A stretch of DNA of 27,579 nt from Plakobranchus ocellatus (taxonomy: Eukaryota > Mollusca > Gastropoda > Plakobranchidae): positions 891,987 through 919,565 of the forward strand of contig BLXT01007728.1 of assembly GCA_019648995.1 (NCBI GenBank), in the 5' to 3' direction. Position 1 is the first letter of the stretch. Every line of letters starts with the position of its first letter. The position numbers and the translations under genes were made by a program. Of this stretch, positions 1-13,800 are shown piece after piece. The notes beneath the pieces are model-generated. The model worked only from the letters and a program-made list of their open reading frames with translations. It did not search any database and had not been told where the DNA came from.

Positions 1-18
1 ATATGAGCTCATACTGAC

Positions 19-1377
19 CTGAATGAGTTTTTTCTCATACTCAGAAGCCTCATAACTGTAGTCAATCATTTGCTTTGCAGGGGGAATGCTTGGCTGAGGT
101 TCCTCCAAATGAATACCCAGTGTTTCATCTTTGTTGCTGCCCTCTGTTCTCAGCATCTGCACTGCACTTACATACTTTTTCAGCTGGTGCTTGAGAAGCT
201 CGTTTTCCCTAAAAAAAAAAAATCACAAAATAAAGAAAACTTAAAAATAGAAAACACTGAAAAAAACTTGAATTTCTAGGCATTAATAAAAGACATGATA
301 TAAGTAACATAAAATCATAAATTAATGAAGTGAAAATCAGATTATGCAAGGCAATAAAACTGAATGATGCCTTGGTTGGTACACACAAATTTTATCTGCT
401 TCATTAATAATACATGACCCTCTATTACAAAATGAGTTGTTTGCATTTGCCTTACAGGACATAGCACAAAATATTTGAAAATGATTGAGGGCATTTGATT
501 TTTTTTTTTTTTTTTGCACATTACAAATGGCAATCCCATTATTTTGTTGACTGAAACTGACTTTTGCAGAGCCAAAATCTGTGATGTGTCTTTCTCATGC
601 TGCGCAGAGTGCTGTATTCTGATTTCCTCTAACTCTGCTCTCAATGTAGAAGATATATCCATCTCTCTTTGCAACATTCCTTCTAGTTTCCTGGTCATAA
701 CACAAAAGAAGAAGAAGAATTAAAAACAAAATCTACTATTGGCTGAAAAAAAAAAGAATCAAAAGAACACAAATACCTTTAGAAAGGAGCATTCTAATGA
801 AACAATTATTTTTTTTTTTACACAGAGTGTTATAGAGCTTTGAGTTCAATCCTAATGTTGTTTGGAATCGAGATGATCCGCAATCAATAGCTCACTCCGC
901 TTAGACATAGGGCAATACTTGATCTGTCACATTGGTCTACTGTGGAGTAACTAAACGATGTTGGTGGAAGAGTACATCAATTTATTTTTACTTTTGTTTG
1001 AACGAATAAATGCACAAGCCCAGACAAAAACGCCTTACAGCTCAATTTAAAATAATATAATTTTTAATTTCCTTAAAAAAATTACAGAGACTGAAGACAA
1101 CGTTCTACATTATTGCTGACACTGCTACTACTCTTACTACTGCTAATGCTGCTAATAAACTTATGTATATACAAGTTCCTAAAAGTTAAAACAAAAAAAC
1201 AAAAAATAAAGGCAATGTGTAGCTGGCTAAGCTGATGATCAGCAGCGTTTACTTGCTCACACAAGTAATGTATGTGATGAGGCTCAGGAATATTTTTTTC
1301 TTTCTTAACTTACTTGTTTTGCTCCTCAATAGATTCTTTCCTGAGCATCATTTGAACTACAGCTTGTTTCATATCCT
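19..1377 (-). other. SNX29: SNX29 exons 12-14, start of the coiled coil
   Basis: Exons: E12 1314-1377, E13 562-690, E14 19-208, giving residues about 463-590. The translation is rich in Glu, Lys, Leu and Gln with heptad-like spacing (DMKQAVVQMMLRKESIEEQNK, then EMDISSTLRAELEEIRIQH, then KENELLKHQLKKYVSAVQML). It aligns with the central coiled coil of vertebrate SNX29. E14 ends in phase 0 (CTC ATT CAG) at donor GTCAGT, read on the minus strand at positions 18-13, so the gene clearly continues to the left. The E13 donor is also GTCAGT. The PX domain and stop codon are not in the window. Confidence 0.88.
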
Positions 1378-2462
1378 CTGCAATTAAATGCATAGGAAAA
1401 AAAATTTTTCTGACAAAAGTTCCACAAAATAATATCTTAATACATTTCCAAAGATTAAGATGTATTAAAATGATAAGAGTGAATTTTAAAACATAATAAC
1501 TCATCTTAAATATATATATAAATACAAATTATCTCATAGTACATTGATATATGGTTATCTTTTTAATGACAATCCCAAAGAGAACATAAAAATTTCCGCT
1601 TCTGATCACAGGCATTTCCAGTAGCAGCACCACACATAATTCAAACAATGTAAACAAACAAATTGAAACCTGAAAGTGTTTGTATAACATGATCATGCAT
1701 AAACGACAACAAGACAAAAATAAGTTGGGCATAATTGCAACAGCTTAAAAGTATACAAACACTGATCTAATATAAAGCCCACTAGTTATTAGGATTAAAA
1801 ACAAAAGGTGAGCATAACAAGAATGTGATAATTTTGTGGATTTTCTTACATATGCTGTTTTCTTAAGCACTACTTGGCAGTTGATTTTTACTTTTTGTCA
1901 AATACTGCTGCATCCCAGATTCCTTTTAAACTAATGTTATCCGCTTTAAGCATTAGTACAAACTTTTTTTGTATCAAAATAAGCACTAATCATTTTATTT
2001 ACCTGATACAGTTTGATCGAAAACAAAATTTATGGTTCAAATGAATTCAAATGAAAATAAAACTTGAAGACTAGCCATTGGATGATTTTGACTATTTAAC
2101 TAATCCATGCATGACTTTGTGCAATAACAAAAATATTCTTTAAAAAACTTGCCACATACCATGGGATGAAGAATCAGTCAAAGGATTACTGGAACCCGAG
2201 ATTTTGGTCCAACCATCACTGCATCATGGCAATAAAAAAGAAAAAAAATAGGATATGTGAGAAGATTTACGTTATAATGATGATTGGTTTTGTGAATACA
2301 AGGTGATTCAGGCTTTCCGTTGGGCCAGGGCATTGGGGGTAGGGCTCAAACCTGTGATAAAAGGATCCCTGTAGATCACAGGGCGGATTTTCTATCCACT
2401 GTGCCAACAAGCCCCCATGATGATGATAAAATAATAATTATAATATTAATACTAATAATAAC

Positions 2463-2534
<72 letters not shown>

Positions 2535-5500
2535 CTCAAGAAGAACAATCATGATGGTGTTAAGAATACAAATATGAAGGAGGTAAGGTGAGCAGTGTAG
2601 TCCAGGAGGTAATTATGATGCATCATCTGCAATATTTCTTTGAAGACCATCAAACAAAATTTTAATATTACTTTTGAAAAAAAAAGAAGAAAGTAAACTA
2701 AACATTCACCTTTTAACATTATGAATGACTTGCAAACATTGTCAATCTTACCTGTGGAAAACACTTTGCTGCGCCAACTTCAAACCTAAAGAGGCACTCT
2801 CTATTTCCCCTTCACGGGTGAACTCTGAGTCAATAGACAATGAATGTTCTCTTCGGACTAAAGAGGTTTCCCCACTATTCAAGGCCACTAAGTCTGTATC
2901 AAGCACCAGCCCATCCACACCAACTGGTGCCATAAGGGCACTGAGGAGAGAAAAAAAAGGACAAGTATTATGATTAAAAACATTCGCACTACCAAAAATA
3001 AATTTATCCTGGAACTTGAAATGTTTATTGTTGTTAAATCATTTACTTGAAAGATATTCATGAAACCAGATCAAATCAGTCACATTTTTAACCCATTTCA
3101 AATCATCAAAACTCTTGCCTTTGTTTCAAAATTAGATAGAGAAATATGTATGTGCTTTACAGTTTAAAGATATAAAAGATATATTTCATTCAGTTCGTTA
3201 AATCCCTGAATAAAAAAACCCCAACATTTTCTAGCAATGCTAAAAAATTTTCTGCTTCTTTTTTTAATAAAAGTTTTATCTGTTATATTGCTTTCATAAA
3301 TGACAAACTTTTAACACAAGGATCCTTAGTGAAAAGTTTAAGCATTCTGACATTGATATTTTAGCATTTGATCCTTGTTCCCATTTCTCCACTTTGATTC
3401 AAAGCAAATCAAATGCATGTTAACATTATTTGAAGGTCAGGTTATGACTAGAAGAAACTTCTATTTTGCTTTGGCAACATACAGATAATCAAGATAATTC
3501 TAGGAAACAGAGAAGTATTTCCAATAAAAAATAAAGTAAAATTGCATTTATACCTTGAATCTTGATCAAGATCTGTCGAAGAACAAAGACTTGATTTTGA
3601 CATGTGATCAGAGGTACTGGAACGTAAAGAAGATGAACTTTCTTGTAATGAGGTTCTCACTGGGTTAACAAGTTGCTCTTTCTCTGCCCCTCCTAGCAGG
3701 GATGTTGCTTTTTCTGCTGGTAGTCTGTCACTATTATGAAGAGTAACAACTCCAGGATTTGCACTGGTTTTATCAGAAGTGTCGCAAGAGAACACATTGT
3801 CATCTTGAGCCCCTTCTCCTCATATTGTGGAATAATAATTTCAAAAGTAAAAAGAAAAGAAAAAAATGGGGGGGAAGAGAAGAAGAGTTTGTAAGATGAA
3901 GATGCCATTACATAGCAGCCTTTGAATAAAACACATATTAAATAGTTATGACACTTATGACGATACAATCAGATGATAACTACTTTTAAATGTTATATGG
4001 TTATGACAAGAAAATAAAAATATTTTTATCACTGTTGACCTGGTTACACACTTGCATTATTTTGTAAATGAATATGTGATCAATAGTACTGATGGTTCAA
4101 AAAGAAAAAAAAGAAAAACTCTTTTAAAGGTTTTACCCACAATCAAAGCGGATCCTGTACCCATTTAAACTAACTAAATAGGGAATTTTAAATGAAAGAG
4201 CCAAAAAATTTTTTGATGTGGCAGTGTAATGAAATAAATGTAGTTAGCAGTTTCTTCTAATTCTGTTTCTATACAGGGTTTTGTTCCCCAAACCATTTAT
4301 TGATCTCAGCACTAAACCTAATGTTGTCTTTGCAGAGCTGTCATTTTTATTATCATTGATACAAGAAAATGTGTATACACTTATAATGTAATATATAATA
4401 TTTAAGTTACTTAAATTACAATTTAGCTAGATCAAAATTGTACACATCAATATTCAAATTAGTTAAAGCGATTGGTTAACTATTTAATAAAAAGCTAAAT
4501 TGATTTTTTTTTTTAATAAAAGAAAAATTATTTTATTAGACTTATTTTTCATTTTGATATGTGCTCTTTTTTTAATATAATTTTTTACACTCATATTTTA
4601 GCAAAGAATCAAGATTCTGTGTATAATTTTCGCCACTATAAAGCTTATGGGAGCCAGCTTCAGGTTAAATCAATAAATTACAACATTCAAATGCCAAAAT
4701 TGCAACTCATCTGGAGAAGTCTTGATGCAAAACTATCTTCTAAAAAAGGAAAAAAAAGAAAAAGACAACACCCCCAGAGAGCACTCACCACTCTCTCTTG
4801 GTCCCTCAGCTTTGCTCAGAGCAGCAGTGATAAAGTCTGGGATAGCTGGTCCACCACTGCTGCTGCTGCCTGTCCTGGTGATCACTGTGCCCACAGTGTC
4901 AGCATCATCGAAGCTCACAACATTTGCTAACTTCTTCTTCTTTTTCTTTTCTCGTTTCTTGGCTATGGGACAGTGAAAAGACAAAAAAAAAATAGGTTAT
5001 ATGGTGGTAATCATTAGGAAATTTTGAAATCTAACTTCTGACTGATGATAACTACTTGTGTATACAGAACAAAATAAGATGAAAATAGCAAACAAAAAAA
5101 AAACACTGTCACTATGAGATAAAAACATGGTATATGACTCAAACTCACTTAACCACTTGACTGTTCTAAGGCTGAATAAGTTTCTTTTCAGAATCCCAAA
5201 TGGGAGCGAATTTTTCTTATTTGGCCATGACTTGGTGTCTAGATGCAAGTAAGTCTCTTTTAAAAACAAAACAAAGCAATACATAAACAACATTAAAGGA
5301 ACACCTTCCTTGAAAAAAAGAATATGGGTCCTGGTTAAAATATTTTTTTCCTAGCAGTCATTTTTCTTGAAGTTTAACTTGGCCGTTAAATGGTTAAGTA
5401 TTTTTTTTAAACAAGAGACACCAACCTGAGGCAGGAGAAACATTTGATGAAATGACAGGCTTAAGCTCTTCCTCTTCATCAACTGTCTCTGCTGTGTCTA

Positions 5501-8500
5501 CACTATTCTGTACATGGATGGAATGGAGTGCTGTGAGTCCTTTATTTAACTCAGGGCGATCAACAGTGATGGCAAAAAGGATGGAGCCAAGACCTGAGTC
5601 AGAGCAGAGACCATTACGAATAAGTTATTGTTTGTTTAAAAGTAAAATTTGAATGTCACTCCCCTATTCTTTGTCCGTAGTCCCCTAACAGCGGTGTTAA
5701 GCAAAATGGATGAAACTGGCCAGAGCCATTAGAAAAAAATTCTTTGCAGAGCTCTAAGAAATAAGTAAGTATTTGTCATGTACAAGATTCTATTTTGATT
5801 ATCTTCAATCATTTCAAATATTTTACTTCATGTGCTTTTGAACAATTCCGAACAAACAACTCATTTTGTATGGTCAGGTCAGATAGTCCCCTGCAAATAT
5901 TAACTACTTCCCTATCCCTTAAATGCTGGGCAAAATGAGTAAGCATACCTGCTGCCATGTTAGGGAGCATATTGTTTCTTTCTCCATCCCTAAGAAAAGC
6001 CCAATCTTCATAATGCTGCCTGCAGGAGGAAAAAAAAAGCATGGGATATTAAGAAGTAAAAAAATATAAATTAAAGCAAATTATATGCATACATGCCATG
6101 ATATTAAAGAACTAAAAATAGTGCTTAAAGACTTTCACCTTATTAAGATTACTGGTTAGATGCACATGTTAAAAACAGATCTAGCTCTCAAATCAAGTTT
6201 ATACCCTTCAAGCTAGTGAGCTTCACAGAGAAAAAAAACGTGACTTTAAAAGCAAAGTGATAATTTTACAAATCCTTTAGACTTTTTTTTATCTTACCTG
6301 CCTAAGGCTTTCTTAAAAAGGATCTTAAAAATTTAGAGAAATTCAGAGAAAAGATTTCAGTGAATTTTTTCTCTTCTTTTTTTTTGTTGGCTCAGAACAA
6401 ATATTTTCTGTAACCATCATCCACACATCCCAAAAAAAATTATTATAATCAAAACACATGATTTAATTTAAAAAAAAATCAACAGCTGGATGGTGCAGTG
6501 TCGTATTTTTAAACCTGAGTGTTTTTATTCTTTCTACATGTAATAATCCATTAACATTTCTATGCTTGCACTCAAGACCAGAACTCTGTACGAGTTACCA
6601 TTTTCATAATCATTTTTTCAGAAGCCAGAACACTTCACAGAACGCTTTTTAATTAACAGATTCTTTTCTTTGCTGTAACAGCTCATAAACATCATAAACA
6701 CAATATCAAACATTCACTTTTTTTACCTTAGACTCTTGGCAGTGACAGTGTGGTCATAATTTTAACCATTTAACCATACCGAAAAAGCAATTATTATGAA
6801 AGCCCAAGGTTTTCATCTAAATTTTCTACTGTTTTACTCTGTAAGTACCAAGATGATATAAAATTTCCAGTTATTCATTATAAATGTTGAACATAGCTCA
6901 TACATTTTGTTTGCAGCTTTTTTTTTTATGAGAATGTTTGATATATGTGTAACTTTTTGCTTAAACAAACAGAATAATTAGTAATATATGCAGATTTCCT
7001 TTACAGTTTATATGACAGATAATGCTTGGGCACAGTAGTTTGTTAGTGATCTAATCTGTTACATTTCAAATATTTGCAAACTATTGAATAATTATGAATA
7101 ATTAATGGGAAAAATTAAAGTATTCCAAGAGCCTATACTTCATCAACATTATGAAAAAATCAGAGCCCAAAGTTACTCACTATCAAGAGCTATCTTTAAC
7201 CATGAATACATCTTTTATGATTTAAAAAAAACCAACTTTATATATATTCATTTTAAAGCACATATATAATATTAAAAAATGAACAAAGAAAATGATTTTA
7301 AAAAAGAAAAAAGTAAAATTTGTGTTACTTACGCCAGCATCTCATCACTCTCTATTAGCATATGCATGTATCTCTCAAGAGAATGTTCATTTAGTGATGC
7401 TCTAAGCCAAGCCCTGCCCCGGCCACAATCAGTTGTGACCAACTTTAACTTGGTGAATCGCTGACACTCATGCTTTGTTAAATGCTCCTTAACATAGTTC
7501 CAGAAAACTAGAGACAAGAAAATGTAAAATCTGAGCTATATAAAGAAACAAGTTGTAATGAACCTATCTTTACTACTCCATAAGGATATGCAGATGGCAA
7601 AACCTTAAGACCATTTCGAATGGCAGGAAGATTTTTTAATGTTAAACTTTGCCCAATTTGCTATACTTTGAAATGGTGACATGGATCAGATTTTTCAAAT
7701 TATTTTTTTCTGGCATGATCATCACTTTACAGAAAAGCATTTAACATCTCTTAGTGATCGATGTAAAATCCTCTGCCATTAATGAAATATTAAAGCAAAT
7801 CTATCACTTAAATCCAACAAAATAAAAAATACAATTCTTCCCAATTTTTTCCCCACCACAAGAACCCCACATTTTTCTCTTCCACTATCAAACAATGTCA
7901 ATTTTTCTACATAGATCAATATCGCTTTAAAATTTATACAAATCTCTTATGTAATTTTTACCTGGTTCTGCTTCAATTTTCTTGATATCAGAGAACAGGT
8001 CTGTGACTTTTCCTAAACCAGCCTTTTCAGTCATCTGCCTATAAGAGAGCACAAAAATATTTTAAAGGTAAAAGATTTATTTGAATTCAATTGACTCATT
8101 CTTAAAGAAGATTGGATTGGCATTGTTTTTATCACAAGCTATTAACTTGAAGAAGACACAGGACTAAAATGATTTTCGTTTGCAAAATCAGTTCAAATTT
8201 CCCATAAAAATATTTTGTGTACTTGTTCATAATCTACATGAAATGGGAAAGAGGAAGCAAAGAGAAATTTGAAAATTAAACTGCTTCTGTATTAAAATAA
8301 ACGGCATATAAAAAACCGTGAATGAATGAAAGAACTCGCTTTAAAAATGCAAACAAAATTACAAATATCACATTGAGGAGGTTTCTCTTGAAGCAAAATT
8401 TAAAAATAAAGGTCTTCAGAAAACCTTTCCTCTTCATTTAAAGTCGTTTTCCAGAATCATGTATAACCCTCAGAAGGCAGACTATTGGAATATCGTTAAC

Positions 8501-10196
8501 ATTTTAACGATGGCTAGGCCTCTCTTTTGAGCTGCTCACATGCATACATTTTTATGTTCTTGTATTGCTTTTTTGATATTTTGTAATATAAAGACTAAAA
8601 TTTTTATGAAATGAAATATAAAAGTGTATCTGTGGCTCTGTGGCATTTTTATTTCTTTTTGTGAGTCACAAAATTTTGTATTATGACTAATTAAGTTGTA
8701 TCTTATAGCACCATTTAGGTTATAGTATGTTAAAATTCATGTGTATAGTTTTAACATTGAGGAATTCTCTCTCAAAATAAATATTTTACTATCTTACCAT
8801 TCAACTATTTGAAGAAGACAGGCAAATTAATTTATTCACTTTATCTTCAATTTTTTTGGTACTTTTAGTGCATTATGCCTTACTATGTCCTCTAATCACA
8901 ATGTATTCTGGGAAAAAATTCAGGGGTAAGAAGTATCTGGCTCAAGTCTTTTTACCTGGACTAAATTGTGCATTCTAATAACTGCAGATAAACAACAACA
9001 ACAAAAAAAACAAAACTGGTACACAGAGAATTGAAGAAATCATTTAAAATTTAATTATTGATTCACTTCATTTTCTATGTTTTACGTATCGAAACTCTAT
9101 TTGGCATTGTAAGAAATGTGGGTCATAATGTAATTTTTTCTTAGCGATCATGCCAAAATACATATTCTACAAAATAGGCCTTTCTATAATAATTTTAAAA
9201 TATTGTGTCTTTTTGAGTGGCTTTTTGTTCTACAAGTACACTCTTAAAATATCATATAAAGTGAGTTTTTTTTTTCATAGCGTTTCCAAAAAGTCCCTCT
9301 TTATATTGCTTCATGTAAAATGTTTGTGTTCAGTATATTAATTTTATCTGTTCACAGAATGATGCAAATGAGTTGAAATGAATACCAAATGAAAGTTCAT
9401 TCAATTCCAAACCCAACAATACATAAGATCTTAGGATTGCTACTAGTGAATTTTTCTTTTAGAATTAATAAAAAAAACATGTCAAGATTTCTTTAAATTG
9501 CCCACAAAATCCTTGGCCTGATGAGATTTATCACATATTATGAAAAATCTTAAAATTTTGTTGTAGTATTTGTAAACAAAAAGTTACGCAAGCAATCCTG
9601 TCAAAATCTTACTTGAGGGCAGTGAAAGCTTTATTGGACTTTCTTAACCCATGATGTAAGGCAGACTCCCAAGCTGCACAGAGACAGGATACCCTGTAGA
9701 AATACAGAGAAGAATAATAATTGGAAGTTAGTGCAAAGTGTTTTTCTATAGGTTTAAAACAATAAGTGAGATTGCAAAAAAAAAAACTCTTTGTTAATAA
9801 AAAGATCAACAAAATCTTTTTGAGGAAGAAGGCTTTCATGGTCAACTTGACGGCAAAGAATCGATTTGAATCAATTTTCAAACAGTCAAGGTTTTTGAAC
9901 TAGAGATAGGAATTTTGATCTTTAATATGAGAACCTTCATAGAAGACATTTCATTCAAAAACCCTGAACAATCAATAAAAACTTTGCAATTATAGCGCAG
10001 TTAGATAATAATTTTTAAAAAAAGTGTGGTTATTCGCACAATGGTACTCATAATTCAAACTAGTTATCTGAACAATATTGCTTGTATGAATGGTGAACAA
10101 AAGAACAAATAACCAGTGCTGAAGATCAAATGGAACACTATAGAGCATAAATGATGGGAAAGGATGTGCATTTGTATGGAGAAAGAAAGAGAGAGT

Positions 10197-10279
<83 letters not shown>

Positions 10280-10637
10280 GGAGAGAGAGGGAGAGAGAGA
10301 AAGGGAGAGAAAGAGAGAGAGAGAGAGAAAGAGAGAGAAAGAGAGAGAAAGAGAGAGAGAAAGAGGGGGAGAGAAAGGGAGGGGGAAAAAGAGAGATAGA
10401 AAGAGTGAGAGAGGGAAGAGGGAGAGAGGCTGGATGAATATTGAATGAAAATCAATAGATGCTGTAACTTGATTCTTGAAATAAAATACATTGGGAAAGA
10501 AAGAGATAAGTTTATGTAAAAAGCCTGTCCACAACAAGGTAATTGCAGGCCAGGGCCCCGGGGATGGGGCTCAAACCCACAAAATGGTGCCTTCAGATCT
10601 CAGAGTGGATTCAATATACACTGTGCCACCAACGCCC

Positions 10638-10731
<94 letters not shown>

Positions 10732-10736
10732 AAGAG

Positions 10737-10787
<51 letters not shown>

Positions 10788-10806
10788 AAGAGACAGAGAA
10801 AGAAAG

Positions 10807-10870
<64 letters not shown>

Positions 10871-13800
10871 TGCAAGAAAAAAAAAAGAGATAAATAAATA
10901 GATACACAGAGAATTGTACATTGAAATTTAATACATGAGAGTGGAAATATGTAAATATCTTTATCACTCACTCCTAAACCGTAAAGCATCTTTATCCAAC
11001 ATCGTTTTGATGCCTTGGACATCACTCAGGTAGAGCAATGACTCCAAAATTATGTTATGTTACTGACCCTTTATACCAAAGATAACTAGTTATATTATTC
11101 AAACAATGTGCAAATAACCCTATTCAAGAAAAGATTGGCTTTAAAAAATAAAGAAAAAGAGGCAAAACAGGTCAAACAAAGCACAGTAGACATTCGAAGA
11201 AAGCAAAGAGAAAATAAATTTAAAAAGGTAAACAAGTTATAGCGAAACCACTGATACAATAAACCATACCGACTGTCTGAATCAGTAGCAAGTTCTGAAC
11301 GACCTCCAAAGCGAACTTGACACTGGGGAAAACAAATTTAAAAAATGAAATGGCTAAATGGTAAAAGCACACAGCTTTTCAAAAAAAAAAAAAAAAAATA
11401 AGAGTAAGGCACAAATGAAACAATGCACATTTTATTTCTCCTAAAGAGGTCAACATTTCCATCATCATCATCAGGTACCTTGTCTGGAACAGACATTGGC
11501 GATCATGTTCCTCCACTCATATCTATTCTCAGTTAACCTTATAAAGTTGTTATTGCTACCCTTACCCATGACTTAAGATTTTCAATAAAAGTTATTCTCT
11601 ATCTACCTCTACTGTGTTTGCCTTCAATCTTTCCAGTGATTGCTAAGTGTTCTAAATCGTTATGTCGGCAAATATGGCCTAAAAACTGTAGTTGCCTCTG
11701 TCTAATGGTTTTAATTAGTGATTCCTCAAGATTAGCCTCTTTCAGAACCAACTCATTTGACTTTTTTTCTGCCCATGATATCCTCATCATTCTTCTGATA
11801 AACCACATCTCTACTGCTTCTAGTTTTTTTTCTATTTCTTTGTTTATTGTCCAACACTCACTACCATCCAAAAGTACTGACCATACATATGTTTTAATTA
11901 CACTTATTTTGGTTGTCATACTTATATTTCTATTTGCCAGTATCGGTTTCATTTTTTGAAATGTATCTTTAGCCATGGCTATTCTTTTACTTATTTCACT
12001 TGTGCATCTGCCATCTGATGTTATCAGGTAACCTGGATATTTGAATTTTGTAACTTGTTTGATTTTTTCGCCTTTATCAACGGGATTGCACTTGGCGTTA
12101 CAGGATTTCTTTGAGATGACCATACATTCTGTTTTCTTTACATTCAAAGACAGGCCCATTCTTTCGTTCTGTAAAACTACAGTTTCTAGAAGTTTTTGGA
12201 GTTGCTTGCCTGATTCTGCTATTAAAAGTGTATCATCTGCATACCTGAGATTATTTATCCATTTATTTTTAAGCCTGAAATACCATCAAGATTCCTTAAG
12301 ATTATTTCACTATATAAGTTAAAAAGATCAGGAGACATTACACATCCCTGCCTCACACCTCTTTTGATGGGTTTGAAATCACTATGTTCTCCTTCAATTC
12401 TTACAGATGCAGTTTGATCCCAGTAAAAATTTCTTATTACTCTCAGGTCTTTCTCATCAATGTCTAATTTTTCTAGCATACGAAACAGCTCTACATGTCT
12501 TACTTTGTCAAAAGCTTTAGAATAATCAATGAAACAGAGGTGGAGATCTTTTTGCATTTCTATACATCTTTCCATAAGCATTGACAGAGTGAATATTGCA
12601 TTTCTAGTCCCTTTATCAGGCATAAAGCCAAACTGTTTTGGGGATTTTTCTGGTCTTATGCTCTTGAGCATTCTATGCATCAAAACGCGCAACTGGATTT
12701 TTGTAAAATGGCTCATTAAACTGATTGTTCTATGAAGTTCACATTCTGTTGCTCCTGGTGTTTTAGGCAGTACTATAAAAACAGATTTACAAAGATCTTC
12801 TGGAATTGTACCACTATCGTATATTGCATTAAGAAGTTTTGTTGTCCTCAATTATCTAATGCTTTAGTTATTTCTACTGGTATATTATCTGGTCCTGTAG
12901 CTTTTCCATTTTTCATTTTCTTTATTGCTTCTTCTACCTCTTCTTTAAGGATAATTGGGCCTTCTATTTTTTTCTTTATTTTGGGTTTTTTGCACCTATC
13001 ATCTTTAAAAAAGATCCTCAACATATTCTGACCATCTGTTTAGTATTTCCTTTTTTTCCATTAATGTTGTTCCATCTTTTGATCTGATGCAGCCAGGACT
13101 ACTGCATTTGATTTTCTTAACACTGACATCCTTCATTTTAGCATGCATGAATTTGCTGTCTATATTTAGCTTTTGCTCTACTTCCTGACATTGTTGAATC
13201 ATCCATTCTTCTTTCCCTACATTGCATTTTACATTTCCAGTATAAATATAACTCCATCATTTTTTGTTAAATTTTGTTTTTGTTAATGCTTTTTACTTTA
13301 AGTATTATAAATTAACAAATAATATGATTAAAATCCTGACCTTTGAAAAAAAAATTGGCATGGAAAAAGATATTTTTATTGAGATGAATGAAATAGGGAA
13401 AAATCCTTCAAAGCTGAAAAAACATTAACATATTAAGGAGACCTATGTTATGCAGGCAATACAAAGATTGTTTCATGACAAAAACTCCACTCCTCCATGC
13501 AGTTATTATGTTCATGAAGTAAAAGTTTGTAATGCAAGGTCATACATTTTGACACAAAGAAAAATATTTTGAGACCATTTGAATTTTAGCCACTTTTCTA
13601 AATTAGTGAATTTCTGTAAGACTGTTCCCTAAGTGAAAGATCTGCAGTAGAATGAGGAATCATGTTTTCTTATTTTCATATATCTTTTTTTGCTGGATAG
13701 TCTCAGAGGTTCGTATGACTTTAATGCATGTCTGTTAAGTAAGACATTAAAATGTTAGGCAACATGGGTAAATAATGGATAACTTTGCAGGGGGCCTTTC

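Larger units (their letters stand above)
2160..4962 (-). other. SNX29: SNX29 exons 8-11, polybasic and Ser/acidic linker
   Basis: Exons: E8 4789-4962, E9 3554-3812, E10 2752-2940, E11 2160-2218, giving residues about 236-462. E8 opens with a run of basic residues (AKKREKKKKKK) followed by LANVVSFDDAD, matching the human KKERKKKKK...NIISFDDEE block. It is the best-conserved island of an otherwise low-complexity linker. E9 and E10 are Ser, Asp and Glu rich with no recognised domain. The E9 acceptor is uncertain: AG at 3814-3813 or at 3805-3804 both keep the frame, and neither has a good pyrimidine tract. The two choices differ by three residues. Junction phases agree (E8 ends G, E9 ends AG, E10 ends AG, E11 ends G). 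Confidence 0.85.

Noticed and set aside
2323..2418. Functional tRNA gene
   Set aside because: The A and B boxes and one stem are present, but the acceptor and T stems do not pair. A related degenerate copy exists, which fits a SINE better.
2320..2577. Open frame with a poly-Ile tail
   Set aside because: It is a translation through SINE copy 1 and the (AAT)n array.
4559..4976. Plus-strand open frames of 84-123 codons
   Set aside because: They overlap SNX29 exon 8 on the opposite strand, and the real coding frame is on the minus strand.
10064..11025. Long Ser/Leu-rich and Arg/Glu-rich open frames
   Set aside because: They are translations of the (GA)n microsatellite in several frames, with no coding signal.
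11381..11398. Poly(A) run near the LINE as its 3' tail
   Set aside because: It lies on the plus strand beyond the (TGA)n end of a minus-strand element, so it cannot be that element's tail.
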